Under the pieces are notes generated by a model. That model searched no databases, was not told where the DNA came from, and saw only the letters and a program-made list of their open reading frames with translations. Shown here piece after piece: positions 18,081-26,288 of a stretch of DNA of 64,000 bases. This DNA comes from Desulfobulbus propionicus. GTDB lineage: Bacteria; Desulfobacterota; Desulfobulbia; Desulfobulbales; Desulfobulbaceae. Position 1 is the stretch's first letter. Every line of letters begins with the position of its first letter. A program made the position numbers and the translations under genes. The DNA lies in assembly GCA_002748735.1 (NCBI GenBank), contig PDTC01000017.1, positions 1 through 64,000 of the forward strand, in the 5' to 3' direction.

Positions 18081-18860
18081 ATGTCTTCCAGACAACGTCG
18101 CCACAACCAGTCAGGCTACACCGTCCCCATGGGAGTAATCCCAGAAACCCGGGCACAGCAGTCCCAGGCAACTCTACTCGCCCAGACGACCGGCCTGCCG
18201 CTGCTTGACAGCCGCAGTTCCAGCCGGCTGCTCCTCATGGTGCGGCCGGACAGAATAGAGTTGCAGCGTTCGGGCGATCCCACCCTTTCCGGCAGCGTGT
18301 ACGCCGATTTTCTTGCGCAGGGTATCCTTCGCAGGATAGCGAGAATACGGGCTGAACGACTCATTCAGGCTGTGCGCATCAGCAAACAGCCACCAACCTC
18401 GGTTATCGACGCAACCGCAGGACTTGGACGAGATGGTTTCCTACTGGCAGCGGCAGGAAGCCAGGTACTTTTAGTGGAACGGCATCCGGTGGTGGCGGCG
18501 TTACTCCAGGACGGGCTGACCCGTGCAGCCAATGATCCACGCACTCGAACTATCTGTGCGGCTATCACCGTTGCCACAGGTAACTTCCAGAAAATTCTCA
18601 CCTCAGCTGAGGTGGTCTATCTGGATCCAATGTTTCCTGAAAAACGCGGAACTGCCAAGGTCAAAAAAGAATTACAGATGCTGCAGTATGTGATCGGGCC
18701 GGAAGCTGAAGATCCGGAGCTGCTTGACCATGCCATGGATCTGGCGCAGACAAAGGTGGTCGTGAAACGACCATTGCTCGGCAAACCATTGAACGGCTGC
18801 CAACCGTCGTATTCCCTGGCCGGCAAGACCACGCGTTTTGATATTTATCTCAACCACTGA
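18081..18860 (+). CDS. rsmJ: 16S rRNA (guanine1516-N2)-methyltransferase
   Basis: 259 residues. Class I SAM-dependent methyltransferase of the RsmJ (YhiQ) family, which methylates G1516 of 16S rRNA. Diagnostic blocks: SVIDATAGLGRDGFLLA (SAM loop), LLVERHPVVAALL, VVYLDPMFPEKRGTAKVKKE (catalytic motif IV with the usual following basic run) and a KRPLLGKPL stretch near the end. Complete and of normal length. It reads rightward from a short intergenic region shared with the divergent kdsB operon and converges on phnX. Confidence 0.88.
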   Translation: MSSRQRRHNQSGYTVPMGVIPETRAQQSQATLLAQTTGLPLLDSRSSSRLLLMVRPDRIELQRSGDPTLSGSVYADFLAQGILRRIARIRAERLIQAVRISKQPPTSVIDATAGLGRDGFLLAAAGSQVLLVERHPVVAALLQDGLTRAANDPRTRTICAAITVATGNFQKILTSAEVVYLDPMFPEKRGTAKVKKELQMLQYVIGPEAEDPELLDHAMDLAQTKVVVKRPLLGKPLNGCQPSYSLAGKTTRFDIYLNH

Positions 18861-18916
18861 CCGGCCTTGCCAGCATCCTCAGTTTCAAGTGCTCCCCGTT
18901 TGCAGGGGGACCTCCC

Positions 18917-19747
18917 TTAAGGAAGGCCTCCCTGCAGCAAGAGGGCGTTTATCTCGTCGACAACAGCAGGAAGTTCGTCGATGGTATCGATGACGTAGTG
19001 GGCACCGGCACGGACAAGTTTTTCCCTGGCTGCGCAAACACGTGATTCTCGGCTCTCCGCTTCCAATGCCAAAAACTCCTCTTCACTCAGTCCTGTTTCA
19101 TTACCTGTTGCCGCAACACCGATACTCCATACCCCTGCGTTGAGTCCTGACTCGATATCCACCACTGTATCTCCAACGTTCACCACAGCTACTGCCGGAT
19201 AAATATTGAGTTGCTCCATTACCCGGTAGATGAGCCATGGAGCAGGACGACCGTCATGTACATCACTGGAGGATAAGGCCACATCAGGGACATATCCCTG
19301 CTGGGCTGCACTGCCCGCGACAGCAGCCGCAGCTTCACGAAAGTAACCGGTCGTTGCAGCGATCTTTACCCCCTGATCACGAAGAGCTGCAACGACATCA
19401 ACAACCCCGGGAATCACCTGGGAATGGGAGGGCAGGACCTGCATTAGCAGATCGACAAAGCTCGTATACATTGCATCGATGTCACTGTCATTGGCGGGCC
19501 GACCATAGTGTGCCTGCCAGGCAGCGGCAACATCATCAAGTTCCATGACCGCCTGAATATGGTCTCTTTTTTCCATACCCATGGGGCCACGAGCCTGCTC
19601 CATGCTAAGCTCTATCCCTTTGCTCCGGAAGCCTTCAACAAAGGCGGCGATGGGGGCCTGGCAGCCAAAATCGACGGTTGTCCCGGCCCAGTCAAAGACA
19701 ACCAGCTGAACCGGACCGCAGTACGATCGTGTGTAGCTGTAGCGCAT
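18917..19747 (-). CDS. phnX: Phosphonoacetaldehyde hydrolase-like HAD enzyme
   Basis: 276 residues. HAD-superfamily C-P bond hydrolase converting phosphonoacetaldehyde to acetaldehyde and phosphate. Nucleophile Asp in VVFDWAGTTVDFG (about residue 18). The cap domain has GPMGMEKRDHI, where the Lys forms the Schiff base with the aldehyde. Later motifs are IAATTGYF, PAPWLIYR and VNVGDTVVDIESGLNAG. All catalytic residues seem present. The ATG at 19747 follows GGAGGAAAC; the longer frame to 19798 would begin at GTG without a site. Its upstream neighbour is a DegT-type aminotransferase rather than PhnW, the usual 2-aminoethylphosphonate transaminase. Confidence 0.88.
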   Translation of the reverse strand: MRYSYTRSYCGPVQLVVFDWAGTTVDFGCQAPIAAFVEGFRSKGIELSMEQARGPMGMEKRDHIQAVMELDDVAAAWQAHYGRPANDSDIDAMYTSFVDLLMQVLPSHSQVIPGVVDVVAALRDQGVKIAATTGYFREAAAAVAGSAAQQGYVPDVALSSSDVHDGRPAPWLIYRVMEQLNIYPAVAVVNVGDTVVDIESGLNAGVWSIGVAATGNETGLSEEEFLALEAESRESRVCAAREKLVRAGAHYVIDTIDELPAVVDEINALLLQGGLP

Positions 19748-19810
19748 GTTTCCTCCACTGACACTATTCATAAACGCGTATGCACTGGTGAGAACCACAG
19801 CTCAAGGGTA

Positions 19811-21010
19811 CTACAGTGCTGCCGCCTTTTTCAGGGCATCACTGATAGCACGCTTCTGCTCCGTGGACATCTTCACCGGCACCTGATACACCAGCGTACG
19901 GCACAACAGCTCCGTTGATTTTGGCAAGGCCTGGGGATCATGGATGTATCGTTTTTTACCATGCGCGGCAAAAGGCCAGCCCCCCTTACACAGGGTCTTT
20001 GCCCCCAGAAAATGTTCCCACCTGGGGTAGAAATGCCAGGTATTCTCAGCCCAGTTGATGGCGCCGACACCGCAGTCTCGCAGTACCTGATTGACCGCTA
20101 CGGCACGCTGGGCATCAGCGAGGAAGAAAGAGAAAAAGGTGGCAGAGTCTCCCTTGGGATCAAGGATGGTACGGAACTCCACATCACCGAGCCGTGAGAC
20201 CTCTTCGGCAAAAAAATCGCGGTGCTCCTGTTGTACCCTGATCATCTCATCCAGCTTGGCAAGCTGTGCCAGTCCAAGAGCTCCCTGCAGTTCCATCATG
20301 CGAAAGTTAAACCCGACAAAACGCCGCCCTTCTCCGCCACGGCCACCGGGATTCTGTACGTGATCATGCCCGTGATCATGATACTCGGACATCTGCCGCC
20401 ACAGCTCCGCATCATTGGTGATACACATCCCCCCCTCTCCGGTGGTCATGGTTTTCACCGCATCAAAGCTGAACGTACCCACCTTGCCGAAGGTGCCAAG
20501 ATGCCGGCCATCCAGACGACACCCGGCGGCCTGGGCCGTATCTTCGAGTACCGGTATACCATGGCGATCAGCTATAGCCATGATCTCGACAATTCTTGCC
20601 GGCGCCCCCATCATGTGCACCGGAATAATACATTTCGTCTTCTCTGTAATTTTTCGTTCCAGATCTGCCGGGTCCATGTTCAGGGTGGTGTCCACCTCGG
20701 TGAACACCGGTGTCGCCCCGACATCAAGAATAGCCTCCCAGGTGGCAACAAAGGTAAACCCCTGGGTGATAACCTCATCTCCTGGGCCTATCCCCAGAGC
20801 AGTAAGCGCAACCTTCAACGCAGCAGTACCCGAGGTAACCGCCTGCGCATGGGCTGCACCGGTGTACTGGGCAAAGGCCTGTTCAAACTGCAAAACCTTG
20901 TAGACACCCTTTCGTTGCGCCCCGAACTCGTAGCGAAACAGCACGCCGGTATCAAGGACATCCATAATCTCTTTTTTTTCTTCATCTCCAAAAATTTCAA
21001 AACCAGGCAT
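19811..21010 (-). CDS. DegT/DnrJ/EryC1/StrS aminotransferase (KdnA-like)
   Basis: 399 residues. PLP-dependent sugar-type aminotransferase. The internal Lys is in SFDAVKTMTTGEGG; other blocks are SGTAALKVALTALGIG, LEDTAQAAG and NFRMMELQGALGLAQL. The N-terminus MPGFEIFGDEEKKE and the HDHGHDHV segment recall KdnA, which makes 8-amino-Kdo in Shewanella. No KdnB-type iron dehydrogenase is nearby. Genomic context instead pairs it with phnX (gap of about 60 bp), so it might replace PhnW and make phosphonoacetaldehyde. Both roles are open; the enzyme class is certain, the substrate is not. Confidence 0.83.
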   Translation of the reverse strand: MPGFEIFGDEEKKEIMDVLDTGVLFRYEFGAQRKGVYKVLQFEQAFAQYTGAAHAQAVTSGTAALKVALTALGIGPGDEVITQGFTFVATWEAILDVGATPVFTEVDTTLNMDPADLERKITEKTKCIIPVHMMGAPARIVEIMAIADRHGIPVLEDTAQAAGCRLDGRHLGTFGKVGTFSFDAVKTMTTGEGGMCITNDAELWRQMSEYHDHGHDHVQNPGGRGGEGRRFVGFNFRMMELQGALGLAQLAKLDEMIRVQQEHRDFFAEEVSRLGDVEFRTILDPKGDSATFFSFFLADAQRAVAVNQVLRDCGVGAINWAENTWHFYPRWEHFLGAKTLCKGGWPFAAHGKKRYIHDPQALPKSTELLCRTLVYQVPVKMSTEQKRAISDALKKAAAL

Positions 21011-21119
21011 AAGACCCTCTCACATTGAAGCTCATCAAGAAAAATAACGGCAGGCAAAAATCATCGTTACTTCAGTAAAAACATACGAGAAGACACGTCC
21101 TTTCACAGGCCCCCTTGAC

Positions 21120-21995
21120 CTACATCACGTCTTGGCACTCTTCGTCGCCACCCTGCAGCAGGCTGTTGTCGATCAAGCGCACCTTGCCGGCAACCTTCAC
21201 GGCCACAGCCATCAGGCTATCCTGATCTACGACATCCACTGCACCCATAGTGTTTTTATTGACGACGCTAACGTAATCGACAGATGTTTTCGGATGGGTG
21301 AGGATATGCGCTCTCACTCGCTCGCAGAGGACTTGGCCACGTCGTTCACCTGCGGCGACCAGTTGCCTGGCCATCTGCAACCCAGAAAAAAGACTCAGTG
21401 CCGAGGACCGATCTTCTGGTCTGAGATAGGCGTTACGTGAACTCATCGCCAGGCCGTCAGCCTCACGGACAATGGGATGTCCCACCACCTTCACCTGAAA
21501 ATTCAGGTCTCGTGCCATCCGGCGAATCAGAACAAGCTGCTGGTAGTCCTTGTTCCCGAATACCGCCACATCCGGATCTATCATGTTGAAGAGCTTGCAG
21601 ACCACTGTGGCCACTCCCTGGAAATGCACAGGACGATCACGTCCGCAAAGGGACTCGGAAATCTCGGCTACCCGCACCCCGGTTAAAAACCCTTCAGGGT
21701 ACATCTGGTGAGTTTCCGGAGCAAAGAGGACGTTTACCTTACTGGCGGCAGCGAGTTTGACATCACGTTCAACATCTCTGGGATAGGCTTCCAGATCTTC
21801 ACCGGGACCAAACTGCGTGGGATTGACGAACAGGCTGACAACCACCTGATCGGCAAGCTCGCCGGCCCGCCGCATCAGGCTGAGGTGGCCGTCGTGAAAA
21901 AAGCCCATGGTGGGTACCAGGGCGATACGTTGTCTCCTCGCGTGCCGGCCACGTGCCCACTCGGCAATCGTCTCCGGGTCCTTGATAATCTTCAC
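21120..21995 (-). CDS. panC: Pantothenate synthetase
   Basis: 291 residues. Joins pantoate and beta-alanine with ATP, the last step of pantothenate synthesis, in the cytoplasm. Motifs: PTMGFFHDGHLSLMR (HxGH nucleotide loop), FVNPTQFGPGEDLEAYPR, HFQGVATVVCKLFN, FGNKDYQQLVLIRRM and a KMSKS-like MSSRNAYL. Normal length. It starts at a GTG that overlaps the stop of the upstream TPR gene (GTGA, 21992-21995), so the two are coupled. Confidence 0.95.
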   Translation of the reverse strand: MKIIKDPETIAEWARGRHARRQRIALVPTMGFFHDGHLSLMRRAGELADQVVVSLFVNPTQFGPGEDLEAYPRDVERDVKLAAASKVNVLFAPETHQMYPEGFLTGVRVAEISESLCGRDRPVHFQGVATVVCKLFNMIDPDVAVFGNKDYQQLVLIRRMARDLNFQVKVVGHPIVREADGLAMSSRNAYLRPEDRSSALSLFSGLQMARQLVAAGERRGQVLCERVRAHILTHPKTSVDYVSVVNKNTMGAVDVVDQDSLMAVAVKVAGKVRLIDNSLLQGGDEECQDVM

Positions 21996-22687
21996 TGCTT
22001 CTGTAATCTGCCGATCCGCTCTTCAACCATCTGCTGCCGAGAATCGGGAATGGAGCCCTGTTTATTTGCAACAACCCCCAGGTACTTCTGATAGAAACTG
22101 ACAGCCTCCTGCGGCTTCCCCTGCTCTTCGGCAACCCGTCCCAGGGCAAACCAGGCATCGGCTGAAAAACCAGTAATCCGACTGAGTTCTTCATACTCGG
22201 CAACAGCCACATTCAGCTTGTCCTCTTCCTCATGCAATCCGCCGAGATTGAGAAGCACCAGGGGCAACAACGATGAATCTGCACCAAGATCTTTTTTTAC
22301 CGCCTCCAACTCAGCGATACCCTGTTGTCGCTCACCCTGTTCCACATGATACCGGGCCAGTTCAATTCGAGCCCAGATACCTGAAGGGGTTGAGCCGTAC
22401 TCGTCGATGACCCCCTGCAACTGCATATCTTTATCGGCAGTCGCCGCCATAGCTGTTTCAAGGGCAGCGGCCCCCTTTGCTATCCGCCTTTCCCTGTACG
22501 AGGTGTAGAGCGATACCGCTGTCACGGTGAGGGCCAGCAGAATAACCACGACCCAGATGGTGCGCTGGTGCTTGCGGATAAAGGTGACAGCCTTGGGCGG
22601 CAGGTTCAGATGCTCCAGGAGCCCCTGGGGCTCATGGAGTTTTTCAAAGGGGCTACGATTAGGGTCAAAGGCTTTCTGCTCGGCCAT
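21992..22687 (-). CDS. Membrane-anchored tetratricopeptide-like protein (YfgM-type)
   Basis: 231 residues. A cytoplasmic N-terminal tail of about 50 residues (with FEKLHEPQGLLEHLNLP), one membrane helix (TIWVVVILLALTVTAVSLY) and a soluble domain with TPR-like helices (SGIWARIELARYHVEQGE; DAWFALGRVAEEQGKPQEA). This layout matches the YfgM/TPR_21 family, which lies near Sec and periplasmic chaperones. The ATG at 22687 follows an AAGGAG site seven bases away. It is first in the operon with panC; a promoter-like pair lies about 130 bp upstream. Confidence 0.75.
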   Translation of the reverse strand: MAEQKAFDPNRSPFEKLHEPQGLLEHLNLPPKAVTFIRKHQRTIWVVVILLALTVTAVSLYTSYRERRIAKGAAALETAMAATADKDMQLQGVIDEYGSTPSGIWARIELARYHVEQGERQQGIAELEAVKKDLGADSSLLPLVLLNLGGLHEEEDKLNVAVAEYEELSRITGFSADAWFALGRVAEEQGKPQEAVSFYQKYLGVVANKQGSIPDSRQQMVEERIGRLQKQ

Positions 22688-22813
22688 ACGGGACTCCTTC
22701 TTCAACGGGTAAAATATTGACGCCTTATCTACGATTCACCAGCCGCGATGGCAACGATCTGCGCACCGCCACCGGCCAGGAAAATACATTGTCAACCGAC
22801 AAAAGAACCGTTA

Positions 22814-22843
22814 AATATACACTGTGCTTAAAAAAAAGTACAA
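22814..22843 (-). promoter_or_regulatory. Predicted sigma-70-type promoter for the TPR-panC operon
   Basis: Read leftward: -35 TTGTAC (22843-22838), an 18-bp spacer, -10 TATATT (22819-22814). It faces the TPR gene that starts at 22687. Match by eye only. Confidence 0.45.
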
Positions 22844-22869
22844 GGGCGACGTTAAAAAAAACAACCGTT

Positions 22870-23104
22870 ATTTTCCCTGACCATGGCTGAGCTGAAGGCT
22901 GCCTGGTCTGCACAATGTCTTGGGCAATGAGATTTTTCGTTCAAGATCAGCAAGCGTGCCCACAAAACGTTCACCACAGATATGGTGGGCAGCTTTTGAG
23001 GGAATACAAGAGAGACATCCCTGACCGACACTGCGTAGTTAAGAGCTCCTCGACGAGATCACGCCCTCTGCATCGCCGCCGGATTTACCGGAAGGGCTTT
23101 TTTT
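22870..23104 (+). ncRNA. Possible small RNA or leader between panC operon and xseA
   Basis: No ORF here has coding character, yet the stretch ends in an intrinsic terminator just before xseA, so something is probably transcribed. Visible stems: gcccac (22957-22962) with gtgggc near 22985-22990 and an inner accac/tggt pair, then agggaa...tcccta-type pairing at about 22999-23022. I could not match it to 6S, tmRNA, SRP RNA or RNase P RNA: no tRNA-like ends, no conserved SRP loop. A long xseA leader with attenuation is an equal alternative. Confidence 0.3.
23075..23104 (+). terminator. Intrinsic terminator upstream of xseA
   Basis: Stem ccgg/ccgg (23079-23082, 23088-23091) extended by gcc/ggc (23075-23077, 23095-23097), followed by a run of seven T. 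It lies about 20 bp before the xseA start, so it ends an upstream transcript or regulates xseA. Confidence 0.6.
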
Positions 23105-23124
23105 CTCTTATATGAGTTTTTTCC

Positions 23125-24468
23125 ATGACAACTGAAAAAGCCTACACCGTCAGCGAATTGAATGCTGCCATCCGCAACATGCTCGAGGGACGGTTTCCTT
23201 TCATCACGGTGATCGGCGAAATTTCCAACCTGCGTCGTCCCGGATCAGGTCATTGCTATTTCACCCTCAAAGACGCAGAAGCCCAGATAAAGGCTGTACT
23301 GTTCAGGATGCAGCAGCGCTATCTCAAAGAACTCCCCAAGGACGGGCAACAGGTTATCTGTCGGGGCCGCATCAGTGTCTATGCTCCCCGTGGTGATTAC
23401 CAACTGATCGTAGATACGCTGACCCTCCACGGTACCGGCGTCCTGCAACAGGCGTTTGAAGAACTGAAACGTCGGCTTGCCCAGGAGGGGCTTTTCGACG
23501 CACGCCTCAAAAAAGAGCTGCCGGCCATGCCTGCACATATCACTCTGGTGACCTCTGCCACTGGTGCAGCCGTGCATGATTTTATCCGGATCGCCCGGAG
23601 TCGGATGCCGGGACTGCATATGACTATCTATCCTGTGGCGGTGCAGGGTGAGCAGGCCGCTCCGGAAATGATCACGGCAATCAACAGCCTCAACGCCGAA
23701 GTCGAGACTGACATTATTGTCCTGTGTCGTGGTGGTGGCTCTCTGGAAGATCTGTGGGCATTTAATGACGAGCAGCTGGCCAGGACTATCAGGGCGTCGC
23801 AGATCCCTGTCGTAAGCGCGGTCGGCCATGAGATTGACTTCACCATCGCTGACTTCGCCGCTGACCTGCGAGCACCGACCCCTTCAGGAGCAGCCGAAAT
23901 GCTCTTGCCCGATACTGCCCAGCTCCGCATCCGGTTGAGAGAGCTTCAAGCCAGACTCTGCGGCTCAATTGACGGCAGGCTCGAAAGAGCGACGGCCAAG
24001 CTCGCAATGACAGAGGCGATACTCGGCCGCATGACCCATCCCCTTGATCCGCTTTTTTTTCGGCTGGATCACCTTGATGGTCGGCTCTGGAAGGCGATAG
24101 CTGAACATTGTGCACAACAAGACGACAGGCTAACAACCCTGACCAGACGGCTGCAGGCCGTCAGTCCCTCGTACAGCATATCCACCAGACTTGTGCAGTT
24201 AGCTCATCTTTACTGGCGGCTGGCAGCGGCCCAGAAACGTTTGGTAGAGTGCAACACCGCCGGCCTGGCACGGGCGGCAGAGGTCCTCAACGCTGTCAGC
24301 CCGCTGGCGACACTCGCCCGGGGGTATGCTATTGTCCGCCACCAGGGGGCGTCGTCGACAGCGGTCATTCGAGACGTTGACCAGGTACAAGTGAACGATC
24401 CGGTCAGCGTAACCCTGAACAATGGGGAACTTTTCTGTAACGTCCAGGAGATTCGAAAAAAACGATGA
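23125..24468 (+). CDS. xseA: Exodeoxyribonuclease VII large subunit
   Basis: 447 residues. Catalytic subunit of the single-strand-specific exonuclease VII used in repair. An N-terminal OB-fold (about 1-100: FPFITVIGEISNLRRPGSGH, YFTLKDAEAQIKAVLF), then the nuclease domain with VTSATGAAVHDFIRI, CRGGGSLEDLWAFNDE and SAVGHEIDFTIADFAADLRAPTPSGAAE, and a coiled-coil C-terminal part with ARGYAIV. Complete. No xseB (small subunit, about 80 residues) follows it; the downstream 190 bp has no suitable ORF, so xseB must be elsewhere. No clear ribosome site precedes the ATG. Confidence 0.94.
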   Translation: MTTEKAYTVSELNAAIRNMLEGRFPFITVIGEISNLRRPGSGHCYFTLKDAEAQIKAVLFRMQQRYLKELPKDGQQVICRGRISVYAPRGDYQLIVDTLTLHGTGVLQQAFEELKRRLAQEGLFDARLKKELPAMPAHITLVTSATGAAVHDFIRIARSRMPGLHMTIYPVAVQGEQAAPEMITAINSLNAEVETDIIVLCRGGGSLEDLWAFNDEQLARTIRASQIPVVSAVGHEIDFTIADFAADLRAPTPSGAAEMLLPDTAQLRIRLRELQARLCGSIDGRLERATAKLAMTEAILGRMTHPLDPLFFRLDHLDGRLWKAIAEHCAQQDDRLTTLTRRLQAVSPSYSISTRLVQLAHLYWRLAAAQKRLVECNTAGLARAAEVLNAVSPLATLARGYAIVRHQGASSTAVIRDVDQVQVNDPVSVTLNNGELFCNVQEIRKKR

Positions 24469-24551
24469 ACGGTGGTAAAAAAGGAGATATCCTCGTTGCA
24501 GGTGGCTCTGGCTGGTTACCTGCCAAGACCTGTGCTCCTTGGCTTTTCTTA

Positions 24552-24581
24552 GGGCTCCACGTCATGAAGTGACTGGAGCCC
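24552..24581. terminator. Hairpin between convergent xseA and alcohol dehydrogenase genes
   Basis: Arms gggctcc (24552-24558) and ggagccc (24575-24581) with an inner gtca/tgac pair. It probably stops transcription from one or both convergent genes. There is only a short T-stretch after it. Confidence 0.5.
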
Positions 24582-24658
24582 CCTTTACATGAAATCAACA
24601 GTGAGTTACAGGTTTGCCTCCACTGCTCGCTGTCATTTACCGGACAAGTCTGGTTTTT

Positions 24659-25780
24659 TTACGGCATATAGGTTTTATCAATGATGATAACCGGCTTTAT
24701 CACCTCGCCGCTATTGGAAGCATTTGCAGCCTCATTTATTTGTTCAAAATCAAATTTTTTAATAACTACGTCAAAAGGAAAAAGATCTTTATTATAAAAA
24801 TCTATAAGCTGGGGGATAGAAAGCTGGGGAATAGCGTCTCCCATAAGGACGCCTTTAATGTTTTTGGTTCCAACAACGACATCAACAAACGGAGAAATAT
24901 TGAAGTCTTTATTAGTTACAGCCAATGGCGCATAAACTCCACCTTGAGCAGTTACATCTAGTGCAGTTTTCATTACTTCAGATACCCCAGTAGTGTCTAT
25001 TACATAATCAGTACCGAGACCGTTTGTTACCTTTTTTATTTCCTCCGCAGCGTCAATATTTTTAGAGTTAATAGTATGCGTTGCTCCCATTTTTTTCGAA
25101 GTCTCTAACCGATGATCATGGATATCGACCGCAATAATTTCTGAAAAGGCCGATATTTTTGCTGCCATCATCGCCGCTAACCCGACAGTTCCGGTACCAA
25201 AGACCGTCAGGGTCGACCCAATCTCAGGCTGAAACCCGTTAAAAACGGTACCGCTTCCGGTCAAAAATCCGCAACCAAGCGGCCCCACAAGTCTCAAGTC
25301 GACTGACCTGTCAATTTTAGTTATATTTTTTTCATCTACGACAGTATGTGTGGCAAAGGATGATTGTCCCAAAAAATTACCAATTGGCGTCACCTTATCC
25401 TTTTTATAGAAAACCGCCTCACCATTACCGCGTCTACCACTGACATTTAAGGGCACCCAGTCCGAGCAGGTTGCAGGTTTGCCACGCAGGCAACTGTGGC
25501 AATGGCCGCAAAATGCATATGACAGAATAACATGATCGCCCGCTTTAACTGTTTTGACAGCCTCCCCAACCTCTTCGACAATTCCGGCGCCCTCATGTCC
25601 AAACACTGCCGGCAACCCGTACTCAGCATCACCTAGACGAAAAGCTTCATCTGAGTGGCAAATACCGCTGGCAACAATTTTTACCAATACTTCATTTGCT
25701 TTTGGTTCATCCACGTAAATACTTTCAATTTTGTACTCTTCGTTGACACCATTAACCACTGCAGCTTCGATTTCTTTCAT
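24659..25780 (-). CDS. Zinc-dependent alcohol dehydrogenase (aryl-alcohol type)
   Basis: 373 residues, medium-chain dehydrogenase. Catalytic zinc ligands: Cys in SGICHSDE, His in FGHEGAGIVEEVG, Cys in GPLGCGFLTG. Structural zinc: C-x2-C-x2-C-x7-C around residue 95-110 (CGHCHSC...C). NAD(P) loop VFGTGTVGLAAM followed by an acidic AVDIHDHR, which favours NAD. It is close to the benzyl/aryl-alcohol dehydrogenase (XylB) subgroup and oxidises or reduces alcohol/aldehyde pairs in the cytosol. Strong GGAGGGG ribosome site. Codon use is more A+T-rich than the flanking xseA and trpS, which hints at transfer. It sits alone. Confidence 0.88.
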   Translation of the reverse strand: MKEIEAAVVNGVNEEYKIESIYVDEPKANEVLVKIVASGICHSDEAFRLGDAEYGLPAVFGHEGAGIVEEVGEAVKTVKAGDHVILSYAFCGHCHSCLRGKPATCSDWVPLNVSGRRGNGEAVFYKKDKVTPIGNFLGQSSFATHTVVDEKNITKIDRSVDLRLVGPLGCGFLTGSGTVFNGFQPEIGSTLTVFGTGTVGLAAMMAAKISAFSEIIAVDIHDHRLETSKKMGATHTINSKNIDAAEEIKKVTNGLGTDYVIDTTGVSEVMKTALDVTAQGGVYAPLAVTNKDFNISPFVDVVVGTKNIKGVLMGDAIPQLSIPQLIDFYNKDLFPFDVVIKKFDFEQINEAANASNSGEVIKPVIIIDKTYMP

Positions 25781-26288
25781 TATTACCCCTCCTATGTTTA
25801 TAGTTACTCGCCCTCTAGGGACGACAAGAAACTAAACTACAATAAAAAAAAGGGTATACGAAAAGGTTGACCTCTAGCAAAAACAACCTGAGTTAAAAAA
25901 TCTCATGGTGCTGTTCATTGGGTCTCGATCTGCGGCTATTCTACAAAATTTATTCTTCTTCAATTTTCCGGTACCAGCACATGGGTCTTTTCTCCATAAG
26001 GAGTATTTCCTCTTTTTCTTTCTTAACCTCCTCATGCTTATCGGCTTTTTTTTCCGTCTTGTCGAAAACGGCTTTTTCACCCAAAAAACAGCTCCCTTTT
26101 ATACAGTAGTACCGATGGGATTAGTCGTCAACAGTGGCTGCCCTCTTACAAAACCAACAGGCCCCTGAAACACTCTTTTTTTCCACTGACGATTGTCAAG
26201 ATAGTTACCCCCAGACGGATAATGGTTAGATTTACTTCATTTTTTTCATAACATATCTTCAGAAAAACAGCCTGTTTTTCAAGGCCAG
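25781..26288. other. AT-rich intergenic region between ADH and trpS
   Basis: About 500 bp with long A/T runs. It holds a small imperfect palindrome just upstream of the dehydrogenase (ccctagaggg, 25811-25820) that could be an operator, and one candidate small ORF listed separately. The other ORFs here look like by-products of poly-A/T composition. A TTGACA-like box reads leftward at 26194-26199 but has no good -10. Confidence 0.35.
25950..26084 (-). CDS. Candidate charged small protein (44 aa, TTG start)
   Basis: The frame starts at TTG (26084), six bases after a perfect AAGGGAG ribosome site, and stops at TAA 25950-25952. The predicted peptide is highly charged, with a Lys/Glu helix (KKADKHEEVKKEKEEILLME) and a short aromatic tail containing PMCWYRKIEEE. 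The frame is open for about 14 codons further upstream but without another start. The composition is A-rich, so a chance ORF is quite possible. No family is recognised. Confidence 0.25.
   Translation of the reverse strand: MGEKAVFDKTEKKADKHEEVKKEKEEILLMEKRPMCWYRKIEEE

Noticed and set aside
22870-23104. 6S RNA, tmRNA or SRP RNA before xseA
   Set aside because: No conserved central-bubble sequence of 6S, no tRNA-like ends, no SRP GGAA loop. Left as an unidentified candidate transcript.
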